The notes under the pieces were generated by a model that was not told where the DNA came from, did no database searches, and saw nothing but the letters and a program-made list of their open reading frames with translations. DNA of 64,000 nucleotides from Solirubrobacter ginsenosidimutans (GTDB lineage Bacteria > Actinomycetota > Thermoleophilia > Solirubrobacterales > Solirubrobacteraceae), in NCBI RefSeq assembly GCF_027587205.1, contig NZ_JAPDOD010000001.1, positions 1-64,000 of the forward strand, given 5' to 3'. Each line of letters starts with the position of its first letter. The first letter of the stretch is position 1. Position numbers and translations under genes: made by a program. Below are positions 34,349 through 43,119 of this stretch, piece by piece.

Positions 34349-34363
34349 TGATTCGAGTTCAAG
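34349..34363. promoter_or_regulatory. operator-like site before the MBL operon
   Basis: On the minus strand this reads CTTGAACTCGAATCA, containing TGAACTCG, a variant of the island motif. It begins 5 bp upstream of the MBL start codon, where a repressor would block transcription or initiation. Confidence 0.4.
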
Positions 34364-34433
34364 TATGACAAGCGGCAGGCCCTCCGTCCACTCTCTGTTG
34401 GCCGGGCCTTGTCATCCTCGGACGACTATGTAT

Positions 34434-34450
34434 GATTTGAAGTCAGTTTG
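34434..34450. promoter_or_regulatory. operator-like site before the enoyl-CoA hydratase gene
   Basis: TGATTTGAAGTCAGTTT contains the core TGAAGTCA and shares TGAAGTCAGTTT with the perfect palindrome at 49935. It lies 25 bp upstream of the ATG at 34475 and in the gap shared with the MBL operon. Confidence 0.5.
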
Positions 34451-34474
34451 GTATCCGAGTTGGGGAGTGAGCAC

Positions 34475-35275
34475 ATGTCCGTGGAAGCGGCGACCGAGGT
34501 CATCCAGTACGAGGTCAATGGACCGGTCGCGACGATCTGGTTCAACCGGCCGGAGGTCAAGAACTGCGTCAACTGGGACCTGTTGATGGGGCTCGGCGCG
34601 CTGCTGGAGCGTGCTGAGAACGACGACGACGTGCGCGCGGTGGTGATCCGCGGACGCGGCAACACGTTCTGCGCCGGCGCCGATCTGAACATGCTCGACT
34701 CCGAATTCCTCGGCACCACCAACCAGTCGGTCAAGATCGCCCAGATCTCGGCCCGCACGTTCGACCGCGCGTTCAACCTGTCCAAGCCGACGATCGCCGT
34801 GGTCGAGGGCTTCGCGGTGGCCGGCGGCTTCGAGCTGTTCATCTCCTGCGACTTCGCCGTCGTCGAGGACAACGCCCGCATCGGTGACTTTCACATCCGC
34901 CGGGCGCTGTTCGGCGGCGCCGGCCCGATCTATCGCCTGCCGCGCTACATCGGCCTGCGCAAGACGAAGGAGCTGCTGCTCACCGGCAAGCTGCTCTCCG
35001 GCAAGGAGTGCGAGGAGTGGGGCCTGGCCAACGTCTCCGCCCCGGCCGCGGAGCTCGACCAGGCGCTGGCCGACTTCCTCGCCCCGCTGATCGACAAGAG
35101 CGCGTTCACGATGCGCATCACCAAGCTCGCCGCCAACCGCGGCCTCGACGGCGACACCGAGACGCTGCTGGCGCTCGAAAGCATGACCTGCAATGTCGCG
35201 CACCAGTCGCAGGACGCCAAGGAGGGCGTGCAGGCCTTCCTCGAGAAGCGCGAGCCGGTCTGGAAGCACGCGTAA
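34475..35275 (+). CDS. enoyl-CoA hydratase/isomerase (crotonase)
   Basis: A 266-residue crotonase-fold enzyme. The oxyanion-hole segments are GRGNTFCAGADLNML and KPTIAVVEGFAVAGGFELFI. The second catalytic Glu position is occupied in IGDFHIRRALFGGAGPIYRL rather than the classical GxxxPGxGG, so isomerase, hydratase or hydrolase activity cannot be separated. It starts at ATG 34475 with GGGGAG upstream. It stands alone between operators and a strong terminator, and would act in beta-oxidation of acyl-CoA made in this island. Confidence 0.92.
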   Translation: MSVEAATEVIQYEVNGPVATIWFNRPEVKNCVNWDLLMGLGALLERAENDDDVRAVVIRGRGNTFCAGADLNMLDSEFLGTTNQSVKIAQISARTFDRAFNLSKPTIAVVEGFAVAGGFELFISCDFAVVEDNARIGDFHIRRALFGGAGPIYRLPRYIGLRKTKELLLTGKLLSGKECEEWGLANVSAPAAELDQALADFLAPLIDKSAFTMRITKLAANRGLDGDTETLLALESMTCNVAHQSQDAKEGVQAFLEKREPVWKHA

Positions 35276-35292
35276 CCAGACCAGCGCTTCAC

Positions 35293-35324
35293 GAAACGGC
35301 CGGCGCGCTTGCGCCGGCCGTTTC
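35293..35324. terminator. bidirectional stem-loop terminator
   Basis: GAAACGGCCGGCGC (35293-35306) pairs perfectly with GCGCCGGCCGTTTC (35311-35324) around a four-base loop. The outer A/T pairs give a T run on either strand. It lies between the convergent enoyl-CoA hydratase and phosphotransferase genes. Confidence 0.85.
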
Positions 35325-35330
35325 GGCGTT

Positions 35331-36398
35331 TCAAGGGAGGAGATGCCGGCCGGCGTCGACGAGCGGAGCGACGAGGCGCTGGGCGTCGTCGAAGCCCGAG
35401 CCGACCATCGCGCCGCCGGCCGCGCGGGCGGCGATGCCCTGGCAGACGACGGCGAGCTTGAAGAACGCGAAGGCCTGATACCAGGCGGCGTCAGAGACGT
35501 CGAAGCCGGTCGCCCGCGCGTAGCGCTCGATTACCTCGGCGCGCGACGGGAAGCCCTCGGCCGCGGTGACCGGCGCGACGATCCGCGCCGCGGCCAGCAC
35601 GCCGTTGTCGCCCGCCTCGCTCCAGAACGCGAGCAGCGCCCCGAGATCGGTCAGCGGATCGCCGAGTGTGCTCATCTCCCAGTCCAGGACGGCCACGATG
35701 CGGCCGGGCCGCGTGGCGTGCAGGACGGTGTTGTCAAGCCGGAAGTCACCATGCACGATCGCGTGGACGCGCTCCGGTGGCAGTGTGCGGACCAGCTCGT
35801 CGCGCAGCGCGTCCAGCGCGGGAACGTCCTCGACCCGCGACGCCTCCGACTGCTGCGACCAGCGCCGCAGCTGGCGCGCCATGTAGCCCGCCGGGCGGCC
35901 GAACTCGGCCAGCCCGACCGCGGCCGGGTCGACGGTATGCAGCGCGGCGAGCACGTCGACGAGCGCTTCGCCGATCGCGCGTCGCTCCTCCGGCGCCTCG
36001 GCGTAGCCGTCGGGCAGCACGTTGCGGCAGATGTGCCCGAGCACGCGCTCCATCACGTAAAACGGCGCGCCGAGCTCGTCGCCCAGGTAGAGGGTGCGCG
36101 GCACGGGGACGGCGGTGCCGTCAAGGGCGGTGAGCACGCGGTACTCACGGCCCATGTCGTGCGCGGTGGGCAGGATGTGCCCGAGCGGTGGCCGGCGCAG
36201 GATGAGCTCACCGGCATCGCAGGCGACGCGATAGGTCAGGTTCGATTTGCCGCCGGAGATCAGCGCGACGTCGCAGTCCAGCCAGCGCGGGTCGTGCAGC
36301 ACGTCGGCCAGCAGCGGGCCGACGACATCCGGGTCGGCGCCGGTGTTGATGCGCTCCAGGCGTTGCGCGGTCGGGTCGTTGAAGCCGGTCTCGGTCAT
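35331..36398 (-). CDS. APH-family phosphotransferase (ACAD10/11-associated type)
   Basis: A 355-residue kinase-fold protein with ISGGKSNLTYRV, ELILRRPPLGH (ATP-binding Lys/Arg), YVMERVLGHI, the catalytic loop VHGDFRLDNTVLHA and VLDWEMSTLGDPLTDLG. This subfamily is fused to acyl-CoA dehydrogenases in ACAD10/11 or encoded beside them. In 4-hydroxy acid catabolism it phosphorylates the 4-hydroxyl before elimination. Its ATG overlaps the stop of the small acyl-CoA dehydrogenase gene (ATGA), so all three genes form one operon. A role on a hydroxylated acyl-CoA is therefore reasonable. Confidence 0.9.
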   Translation of the reverse strand: MTETGFNDPTAQRLERINTGADPDVVGPLLADVLHDPRWLDCDVALISGGKSNLTYRVACDAGELILRRPPLGHILPTAHDMGREYRVLTALDGTAVPVPRTLYLGDELGAPFYVMERVLGHICRNVLPDGYAEAPEERRAIGEALVDVLAALHTVDPAAVGLAEFGRPAGYMARQLRRWSQQSEASRVEDVPALDALRDELVRTLPPERVHAIVHGDFRLDNTVLHATRPGRIVAVLDWEMSTLGDPLTDLGALLAFWSEAGDNGVLAAARIVAPVTAAEGFPSRAEVIERYARATGFDVSDAAWYQAFAFFKLAVVCQGIAARAAGGAMVGSGFDDAQRLVAPLVDAGRHLLP

Positions 36399-37312
36399 GC
36401 GCGCTCCATCGCGGAGACCGCGAGTGCGCGGCCGAGCTCGCGCTCGTGGTGCGCGGCGTCCCCGAACTGCTGCTCGCGGACGATGATCCGCCGCAGGAAG
36501 CGGTGCGCCTGATGCTCCTCGGTGAAGGCGATGCCGCCGAAGACCTGCAGCGCACCGTGCGCCACCTCGCGCGCGGCGCGCGCCACGTAGGCCTTCGTGA
36601 TCGCCGCGGTCCGCTGGGCGTCGGGCAGCTCGTCGTCGAGCGCGGCGGCGGCGTAGAGCACCGTCGACCAGGCACTCGCGCTGCGCACGTACATGTCGGC
36701 CAGGAGGTGGCGCAGCGCCTGGTAGGAACCGATCGTGCGGCCGAACTGCCGGCGCTCGGCGGCGTAGTCGCGCGCGTCGGAGAGCATGCGCTCGGCCGCG
36801 CCCACGGACTCCGCGGCGGCGAGCAGGGCGCCGATCGCGGTGAGCCGCGCGACTTCGACCTCATGGAGCTCGCCACCGTCGGCGGTCACGGTGAACAACG
36901 GCGTGCCGATGTCGAGCGACGCCGCCGGCTCGATCGTGGCGTCCGCCGCGGCGACGAGCGCGACCGTACCCTCGCCCACGACCGCGAAGCGATCGACCTC
37001 GGCGGCGTGCTCGACGGGCGTCGCGGGCAGCGCGATCGCCACCCGCTCCTGATGGGGCACGCCGATGTAGCGCAGCGCCGCGCTGCCCACGAACGGCGTG
37101 GCGGCCAGATGCGCCCCGAGCAAGCGGGCGGCGAGACACAGCTCGACGGCACCGAGCTCCGCATCGAAGAACTCCTCCAAGGCCGACCACAGCCGCGCGC
37201 GCTGCTGCGGCGTCGCGGTGTGCGCCGTCTCCGCGGGCAGCCATTCACGCTCCAGGAGCGTCGTCAGCGCCTCGCCGAGCATCGTCTGCTCGTCGGTCAG
37301 TTCGAGGTCCAT
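36395..37312 (-). CDS. acyl-CoA dehydrogenase, small subunit
   Basis: A 305-residue acyl-CoA dehydrogenase, shorter than the usual 380. The middle beta domain is reduced; the C-terminal helical domain has DYAAERRQFGRTIGSYQALR and QVFGGIAFTEEHQAHRFLRR. Adjacent to a 375-residue partner, it fits the alpha2-beta2 heteromeric acyl-CoA dehydrogenases known from mycobacterial steroid side-chain catabolism, in which one subunit lacks part of the FAD site or base. AGGAG is found before ATG 37312, three bases after the partner's stop. Confidence 0.88.
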   Translation of the reverse strand: MDLELTDEQTMLGEALTTLLEREWLPAETAHTATPQQRARLWSALEEFFDAELGAVELCLAARLLGAHLAATPFVGSAALRYIGVPHQERVAIALPATPVEHAAEVDRFAVVGEGTVALVAAADATIEPAASLDIGTPLFTVTADGGELHEVEVARLTAIGALLAAAESVGAAERMLSDARDYAAERRQFGRTIGSYQALRHLLADMYVRSASAWSTVLYAAAALDDELPDAQRTAAITKAYVARAAREVAHGALQVFGGIAFTEEHQAHRFLRRIIVREQQFGDAAHHERELGRALAVSAMERA

Positions 37313-37315
37313 GGC

Positions 37316-38443
37316 CTACTCCTGGGGCAGCGCGAGGATGCGGTCGGCGATGATGTTGCGCTGAATCTGCTGCGTGCCGCCGTAGACGCTCGCGGCGCGC
37401 GAGTACAGGTACGTCTCGGTCCAGAACTCGTCCTCCGGGCCGAGGATCTCGAACGCGCTCGCGGCCAGGCGTTGCTCGGCCTCGGCCATCAGGAGCTTCA
37501 CGCTCGAGCTGTCCGGGCCGACGGCGCCCCCGTTGAGGAACTCGCCGACGGTCCGGTACGCGTGGTGGCGCAGGACCTCGACGCCGATCAGTGCCTGCGC
37601 GAGCTGGACCTGCACGAGCGGGTCGTCGAGGCGCCCCTTCGCGGCCGCGTCCTGGACGGCGCGGTCGAGCCAGGTGCGCAGCTTGACCTGGCGCGGGAGG
37701 GCGGCCGTCCCGCGTTCGTGGCCGAGCGTGTGCATGGCGATCTTCCAGCCGTCGCCGCGCCGGCTGAGGAGGTTCTCCTTGGGGACGATCACGTCGTCCA
37801 GGAAAAGCTCGCAGAACTCGGCGTGCCCGGTGATCTGCGTCATCGGGCGCACGTCGACGCCGGCGGACCGCATGTCGACGATCAGCATCGAGATGCCCTT
37901 GTGCTTGGGGCCGTCCGTCTCCGTGCGCGCGAGCACGCCGCACCAGCGCGCGTACTGGCCCCACGAGACCCACGTCTTGGAGCCGCTGAGCACGAAGTGG
38001 TCGTCCTGCTCGGTCGCGCGGGTGCGCAGCGACGCGAGGTCCGAGCCGGCCTCGGGCTCGCTGAAGCCCTGGCACCAGATCTCCTCGGCGGAGAGGATCG
38101 AGGGGATGTACCGCCGGCGCTGCTCGTCGTTGCCGAAGCGCAGCAGGGACGGGCCGAGCACGTCGAGCCCGACCACGTTGACGAACTCCGGAGCCCCCGC
38201 GGCGGCGAGCTCCTGGTCGACGACGATCTGTTCGACGGGCGGCCGTCCACCGCCGCCGAACTCGCCGGGCCATGCACGGCCCACGAAGCCGGCCGTGTAA
38301 CAGGCGGCTTGCCACTCGCGCAGCACGGTCATCCGGTCGTCAAGAGCGCGGGGGAGCGCCGCGCCGACCTGCGGGGCCTGGGCCAGGAAGCTGCGAACCT
38401 CGTCCTGGAGCGCCCGCTCCTGATCGGTAGCTCGAAGTTGCAT
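37316..38443 (-). CDS. acyl-CoA dehydrogenase, large subunit
   Basis: A 375-residue enzyme with the N-terminal helical domain (GFVGRAWPGEFGGGGRPPVE), the signature WCQGFSEPEAGSDLASLRTR, GSKTWVSWGQYARWCGVLAR and the C-terminal SRAASVYGGTQQIQRNIIA. It binds FAD and introduces a double bond into an acyl-CoA. With the next gene it likely forms a heterotetramer. ATG 38443 is the first supported start; no ribosome site is seen and the operator-like TGAACTGA covers the start codon, which could mean a near-leaderless transcript. It heads the operon with the small subunit and phosphotransferase. Confidence 0.92.
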   Translation of the reverse strand: MQLRATDQERALQDEVRSFLAQAPQVGAALPRALDDRMTVLREWQAACYTAGFVGRAWPGEFGGGGRPPVEQIVVDQELAAAGAPEFVNVVGLDVLGPSLLRFGNDEQRRRYIPSILSAEEIWCQGFSEPEAGSDLASLRTRATEQDDHFVLSGSKTWVSWGQYARWCGVLARTETDGPKHKGISMLIVDMRSAGVDVRPMTQITGHAEFCELFLDDVIVPKENLLSRRGDGWKIAMHTLGHERGTAALPRQVKLRTWLDRAVQDAAAKGRLDDPLVQVQLAQALIGVEVLRHHAYRTVGEFLNGGAVGPDSSSVKLLMAEAEQRLAASAFEILGPEDEFWTETYLYSRAASVYGGTQQIQRNIIADRILALPQE

Positions 38444-38450
38444 GAACTGA
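38443..38450. promoter_or_regulatory. operator-like half site over the acyl-CoA dehydrogenase start
   Basis: TGAACTGA overlaps the minus-strand start codon at 38443. It is a variant of the island motif (compare TCAGTTCA at 48647). Short and degenerate, so weak alone. Confidence 0.3.
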
Positions 38451-38510
38451 GATCGTATCAGTAGAGGGCGGCGAAGTGGCGCTTCTTGCATCCTTTGACG
38501 AGGTGCGATA

Positions 38511-38528
38511 GTTTGAATTGACTTCAAT
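38511..38528. promoter_or_regulatory. operator-like site before the flavoprotein dehydrogenase gene
   Basis: GTTTGAATTGACTTCAAT contains the core TGACTTCA (38519-38526) inside TTGACTTCAA, itself a near-palindrome with a second TTGAA half just before it. It lies 34 bp upstream of ATG 38562, in the gap shared with the acyl-CoA dehydrogenase operon. Confidence 0.5.
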
Positions 38529-38561
38529 CTGTGAACACGAGGCTGTAGGAGGAGCTGAGAC

Positions 38562-39899
38562 ATGACTTCAAGCGGCGAGGTGATCGATCTCCTCGTGCTC
38601 GGTGCGGGGATGGCCGGGCTCAGTGCCGCGGCCAAAGCGGCCTCAGAGGGCGCCAGCGTCGTGCTCGTCGAGAAGGGCGAGGCGATCGGCGGCTCGGCCG
38701 TGTACGCCGGATTCATCTGGACCGCGCCGACCGCCGAGGTCATGCGCGAGGTCAATCCGGACGGCGACCCGGCGCTTGGACGCCGGATCGTCGAGGGCTA
38801 TGACGACGCGCTCGCGTTCGTCCGCTCGCTCGGTGTGCACGTCGCCGACCCGGTCACGGTGCTCGGCTACGGGCGCGGGTGCGCGACCGACATGGCGAAC
38901 TTCCTGATGGCCTGCGACCGCCTCGTGCGCGAGCGCGGCGAGGTGCTGGTGCGCAGCCACGCGCTCCGGCTGCTCACGGAGGACGGTTCCGTCGTCGGCG
39001 CCGAGGTCGAGACGCCCGCCGGCACGCGCACCGTTCACGCGCGCAGCACGCTGCTCGCCACCGGCGGCTTCGGCGGCGATCCCGACCTGCGCGCCGAGTA
39101 CATCGCGCCCGCGGCGAGGGACATCCCACTGCGCGCGAACCTCAAGAGCACGGGCGACGGGATGCGCCTCGCCCAGGCCGCGGGTGCGGCCACAGGCGAA
39201 CCCAACGCCGGCTTCTACGGCCACCTGATCCCGTCCGGGGTCGCCTACACGAACCCGTACGAGTTCACCGACCTGACCTTCTACCACTCCGAGCACGGTG
39301 TGCTGCTGAACCGCAGCGGTCAGCGCTTCTGCGACGAGACGATCGGCGATCACCTGAGCACGCTGCACGTGCTCGATCAGGCCGGCGCGCGGGCATTGCT
39401 GATCACCGACCAGCGCGTGCACGAGCAGTGGATGCTCGCGCCCTACGTCGAAGGTGTCGAGCCGCTCGACAAGTTTCAGCTCGCGTACAAGCGCGGGGCG
39501 CGGGCGGCGATCGCCGAGGACATCGAGGAGCTCGCCTACCTGCCCGAGGAATGGGGCTACGACGGCGAAGCCGCCAGCGCCGCGTTGCTCGAGTACAACC
39601 GCCAGTGCGAGGCGGGCGAGCTCGAGCCCGGACGCCGGCTCGACCCCGCGCCGCTCGTGACTCCCCCGTACTACGTGATCGAGGTCATCCCCGCGATCAC
39701 CTTCACCTTCACCGGCCTGCGGATCGACGAGCGCGCGCGTGTGCTCGGCGCCGACGGAGAGCCGATCCGCGGGCTGCTGGCCGCCGGTGCGGATGCCGGC
39801 GGCGTGTTCCACCGCGCCTACGCCGGCGGCCTCGCGGCCGCGCTGGTGTTCGGCCTGCAGGCCGCCGCCACCGCTACGCAGGCTCGACTCGCTCTCTAG
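38562..39899 (+). CDS. FAD-dependent dehydrogenase (fumarate reductase/3-ketosteroid dehydrogenase family)
   Basis: A 445-residue flavoprotein. The N-terminal FAD site is DLLVLGAGMAGLSAAAKAAS with VLVEKGEAIGGSAVYAG. Further signatures are STLLATGGFGGDPDLRAEYI and the C-terminal GLLAAGADAGGVFHRAYAGG. It belongs with Delta1- or other 3-ketosteroid dehydrogenases and fumarate reductase-like enzymes, which desaturate ring ketones. GGAGGAG lies ten bases before ATG 38562. It is followed at 24 bp by a mycofactocin-type SDR and then a second SDR, a likely operon oxidising an alcohol and desaturating the product. Confidence 0.88.
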   Translation: MTSSGEVIDLLVLGAGMAGLSAAAKAASEGASVVLVEKGEAIGGSAVYAGFIWTAPTAEVMREVNPDGDPALGRRIVEGYDDALAFVRSLGVHVADPVTVLGYGRGCATDMANFLMACDRLVRERGEVLVRSHALRLLTEDGSVVGAEVETPAGTRTVHARSTLLATGGFGGDPDLRAEYIAPAARDIPLRANLKSTGDGMRLAQAAGAATGEPNAGFYGHLIPSGVAYTNPYEFTDLTFYHSEHGVLLNRSGQRFCDETIGDHLSTLHVLDQAGARALLITDQRVHEQWMLAPYVEGVEPLDKFQLAYKRGARAAIAEDIEELAYLPEEWGYDGEAASAALLEYNRQCEAGELEPGRRLDPAPLVTPPYYVIEVIPAITFTFTGLRIDERARVLGADGEPIRGLLAAGADAGGVFHRAYAGGLAAALVFGLQAAATATQARLAL

Positions 39900-39923
39900 A
39901 GCGATCCCCACGAGGAGAGACCG

Positions 39924-40766
39924 ATGGGAACACTGGACGGCAAGGTCGCGTTCATCACGGGCGCGGGCCGCGGCCAGGGCCGCTCGCACGCGCTCAGGCT
40001 CGCCGCGGAGGGCGCGGACATCATCGCGCTCGACGTCTGCGACGAGGCGGTCGGCACGATCGGCTACCGGCTGTCGACGCCTGAGGATCTCGACGAGACG
40101 ATCGCGGGCGTCGAGGCGCTCGGCCGCCGTGCGGTCAAAGGCGTGGCCGACGTGCGCGATCTCGATCAGGTCATCGCCGTGGCGCAGCAGGGCTTGTCCG
40201 AGCTCGGCCGGATCGACGTCGTCTGCGCCAACGCCGGCATCGGCTCCTGGGCGGTCGCCTGGGAGATGACGGCCGAGCAGTGGAAGGACATGATCGACAT
40301 CAACCTCACGGGCGTCTTCAACGCCGCGCGCGCCGCGCTGCCGTCGATGGTGGCGCGCGGCGAAGGCGGCTCGGTGATCCTCACGAGCTCGACCGCCGGC
40401 CTGATCGGCTACGCCAACACCGCGCACTACACCGCGGCCAAGCACGGCGTGATCGGCCTGATGAAGGTGCTCGCGCAGGAGGCGGGGCTGCACGGCATCC
40501 GCGTCAACGCGATCTGCCCGACGACCGTCAACACGCCGCTCGTCATCAACGAGGGCACGTTCCAGTTGTTCGCGCCGCACCTCGAGAACCCCGGGCCCGC
40601 CGACGTGCGCGCTCCGTTCGCGGGGCTCAACATCCTGCCCGACGTGCCGTGGATCGAGCCGTCGGACGTGTCCGACGCCGTCGCGTGGCTGGCGTCGGAC
40701 CAGGCGCGCTACGTCACCGGCGTCGCGCTGCCGATCGACGCCGGCAACGTCGTCAAGAAGGGATAG
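39924..40766 (+). CDS. mycofactocin-coupled SDR oxidoreductase
   Basis: A 280-residue SDR with the hallmark of the mycofactocin-dependent subfamily: the cofactor motif TGAGRGQGRSHALRLAAEGA and an extra segment after the second strand (YRLSTPEDLDETIAGVEALG) that buries a non-exchangeable NAD. VCANAGI, LTSSTAGLIG and YTAAKHG supply the catalytic residues. Such enzymes oxidise secondary alcohols and pass electrons to mycofactocin rather than free NAD. No mycofactocin biosynthesis genes are present in this window. GAGGAGAGA precedes the ATG. Confidence 0.9.
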   Translation: MGTLDGKVAFITGAGRGQGRSHALRLAAEGADIIALDVCDEAVGTIGYRLSTPEDLDETIAGVEALGRRAVKGVADVRDLDQVIAVAQQGLSELGRIDVVCANAGIGSWAVAWEMTAEQWKDMIDINLTGVFNAARAALPSMVARGEGGSVILTSSTAGLIGYANTAHYTAAKHGVIGLMKVLAQEAGLHGIRVNAICPTTVNTPLVINEGTFQLFAPHLENPGPADVRAPFAGLNILPDVPWIEPSDVSDAVAWLASDQARYVTGVALPIDAGNVVKKG

Positions 40767-40768
40767 CG

Positions 40769-41506
40769 ATGACCGGCCGCGTTGTCGTCGTGACAGGGGC
40801 GAGTCAAGGTCAGGGCGCGGCTGAGGCCCGTGCCCTGCGGGATGCGGGCGCATCGGTGATCGCCGTCGATGTGCGCGATCCCGTCGAGCCGCTCGACGGG
40901 GTGGCCTACCGGCGGCTCGACGTCTCGGACCCGGATGGCTGGGCCGCGCTGGCCGCGGATCTGGACATCGTGCACGGGCTCGTCAACAACGCGGGGATCA
41001 CGCATCGGGCCTCGTTGTGGGATGTCACGCCCGAGGATCTCGATCGCGTGCTCAGCATCAACCTGAGCGGCCCGTTGCTGGGCATCCAGGCGCTGGCGCC
41101 GCTGATGCGCGACGGCGGCTCGATCGTCAACGTCGCCTCGCTCGCGGCCCTCACGGGCCACTTCGCGACCGCCTATACGGCTTCCAAATGGGGCCTGCGC
41201 GGTGTCTCGCGCAGCGCCTGCACGGAACTCGGGCCGCTCGGCATCCGCGTCAACACGATCTTCCCCGGCGCGATGGCCGCGCCGATGACCGCGACGCCGC
41301 AGGCGTTCATCGACCGCTTGCTCGAGGAGATCCCGCTGGGACGTGCGGGCGTGGCTGAGGACGTCGCGCCGCTCGTCGTCTTCCTGATCTCCGATGCGTC
41401 GAGCTGGATCAGCGGCGCGGAGATCGCCGTGGACGGCGGGCAGTCGGCGCACGGCGGGATGAAGGGCCTGGCCGATCTCGTGCGCGCCGAGCGGTCGCGC
41501 CGCTGA
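40769..41506 (+). CDS. short-chain dehydrogenase/reductase
   Basis: A 245-residue classical SDR with VVVTGASQGQGAAEARALRD, VIAVDVRD (acidic residue favouring NAD), LVNNAGITHRA, IVNVASLAAL and YTASKWGLRG, then the C-terminal SGAEIAVDGGQS. It starts two bases after the previous stop, so it is translated with the mycofactocin SDR. It probably oxidises a hydroxyl of the same substrate or the next intermediate. Confidence 0.92.
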   Translation: MTGRVVVVTGASQGQGAAEARALRDAGASVIAVDVRDPVEPLDGVAYRRLDVSDPDGWAALAADLDIVHGLVNNAGITHRASLWDVTPEDLDRVLSINLSGPLLGIQALAPLMRDGGSIVNVASLAALTGHFATAYTASKWGLRGVSRSACTELGPLGIRVNTIFPGAMAAPMTATPQAFIDRLLEEIPLGRAGVAEDVAPLVVFLISDASSWISGAEIAVDGGQSAHGGMKGLADLVRAERSRR

Positions 41507-41536
41507 CCCCGCGAGGGGCCGGCGGCGCGGGCTGCC

Positions 41537-43084
41537 TCAGACGTTCGCCGTGACGACCTGGAGCGCGTGGAGGACCTCGTCCGGGACCTCTTCGCCGGGC
41601 TCGATCGAGATCGTCTTGTCCAGCAGGTACTCGTCGATCGCGTACGGGCCGTGCTCGCGGCCGATCCCGGACTCTTTGTAACCGCCGAAGGACGAGTTGA
41701 AGTCCGCCGACATGGTGTTCACGCGGAACGTGCCGGTGCGGATGCGGCGCGCGATCTCGAAGCCCTTGACGGGGTCGCTCGTGAAGACCGAGCCCGAGAG
41801 GCCGAACTTGCTGTCGTTCGCGAGCCGGACGGCGTCGGCCTCGTCGTCGTAGGGGATCACGACGATGACGGGCCCGAAGATCTCCTCCTGGGCGATCGTC
41901 GAGTCGTTGCTGACGTTCGTCAGCAGCGTCGGCTCCACGTACCAGCCGTGCTCGAGATCCGAGGGGATGCCGCCGCCGAACGCCACCGTGGCGCCCTCGC
42001 CGACCGCGGTCTTGATGTAGCCCAGGACACGGTTGCGGTGCGCTTCGGTGACGAGCGGGCCGACGACCGTGTCGGCGGCGTGCGGGTCGCCGACCTTGTA
42101 GGTCTTGAACACCTCGATGGCCCGGGCCACGATCTCGTCGTATTGCGCCCGCGGCGCCAGGATCCGGCTCATGCAGGTGCAGTTCTCGCCCTGCGTGGTT
42201 CCGGCGCCGAGCGCGACGACCATCGGGACGGCGGTGTCGAGGTCGGCGTCTTCGAGGATGATCGCCGCCGACTTGCCGCCGAGCTCGAGCACGCAGCGCT
42301 TGACCTGCGCGCCGCAGACCTCGCCGATCTTCTTGCCGACCTCGGTGGAGCCCGTGAACGTGACCATGTCGACGTCCGGGTGGGCGACCAGGTGCTCAGA
42401 CGCCTCGCGGGTGGCCGCGACGATGTTGATCACGCCGGGCGGGAACCCGGCCTCGGTGACCAGGTCGGCCATCGCGAAGAGCGTCAGCGGGTCCGGGTCC
42501 GGGGCCTTGACCACGGCGGTGCAGCCGGCCACGATCGCCGGCGCGATCTTCTGCGCGATGCCCGGCAGCGGGAAGTTGAAGGCGGTGAGCGCCGCCACCA
42601 CGCCGACCGGTTCGCGCACGAGCAGGCTCTTGCTCTCGTACTTCATGATCAACCCGCCGGCGGCGCCGGCCATCGAGGTGAGGTCCGCCTCGCGCACCTC
42701 GGCGAACGTGTGCTCGCGGCCGACCTTCGCGTAGTAGTTCCAGTGCAGCGTCGGCGCGACCGAGTGGTAGACGTCGGCGGTGATCTTGTTGTGGCCGAGC
42801 TCGTCCACGGTCAAGTCGGAGAACTCGGGCGCATGCTCGCCGATCAGCGCCGCCAGCCGCTCCATCAGCTCCGCGCGCTCGGCGACCGGCCGTGTCGGCC
42901 AGTCCGTCTCGTAGAACGCCTTACGAGCGGCCTCGACCGCGCGATCGATGTCGGCGTCGTTGGCCGCTGGAACGAAGCCGATCTTCTCGCCGGTCGCGGG
43001 CGAGATGACATCGAAGCGCTCCGTCGAGTCCGGCGCTTGCCAGCCGCCGTCGATGTAGAGGCTTGGATATTCGCGGGACAGCAT
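41537..43084 (-). CDS. aldehyde dehydrogenase
   Basis: A 515-residue NAD(P)-dependent aldehyde dehydrogenase. It has PVGVVAALTAFNFPL, FTGSTEVGKKIG, the catalytic Glu in CVLELGGKSAAIILEDADLD and the catalytic Cys in TQGENCTCMSRI, then EEIFGPVIVVIPYDDE. Two Cys two residues apart at the active site (CTC) are slightly unusual. GGAGGAGAG precedes ATG 43084. It is the last gene of the minus-strand run that begins with the ABC permease and probably oxidises an aldehyde intermediate to the acid used by the acyl-CoA ligases. Confidence 0.93.
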   Translation of the reverse strand: MLSREYPSLYIDGGWQAPDSTERFDVISPATGEKIGFVPAANDADIDRAVEAARKAFYETDWPTRPVAERAELMERLAALIGEHAPEFSDLTVDELGHNKITADVYHSVAPTLHWNYYAKVGREHTFAEVREADLTSMAGAAGGLIMKYESKSLLVREPVGVVAALTAFNFPLPGIAQKIAPAIVAGCTAVVKAPDPDPLTLFAMADLVTEAGFPPGVINIVAATREASEHLVAHPDVDMVTFTGSTEVGKKIGEVCGAQVKRCVLELGGKSAAIILEDADLDTAVPMVVALGAGTTQGENCTCMSRILAPRAQYDEIVARAIEVFKTYKVGDPHAADTVVGPLVTEAHRNRVLGYIKTAVGEGATVAFGGGIPSDLEHGWYVEPTLLTNVSNDSTIAQEEIFGPVIVVIPYDDEADAVRLANDSKFGLSGSVFTSDPVKGFEIARRIRTGTFRVNTMSADFNSSFGGYKESGIGREHGPYAIDEYLLDKTISIEPGEEVPDEVLHALQVVTANV

Positions 43085-43119
43085 GGTCTCTCTCCTCCGT
43101 ATGTACGTGGTAGACGATC

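Noticed and set aside
36446..38464. 672-codon plus-strand frame opposite the acyl-CoA dehydrogenases
   Set aside because: Low-complexity Arg/Leu/Gly product; the opposite strand has two clear enzymes with motifs.
38643..40853. 736-codon minus-strand frame opposite the flavoprotein and SDR genes
   Set aside because: No domain or start signal; it spans three real genes on the other strand.
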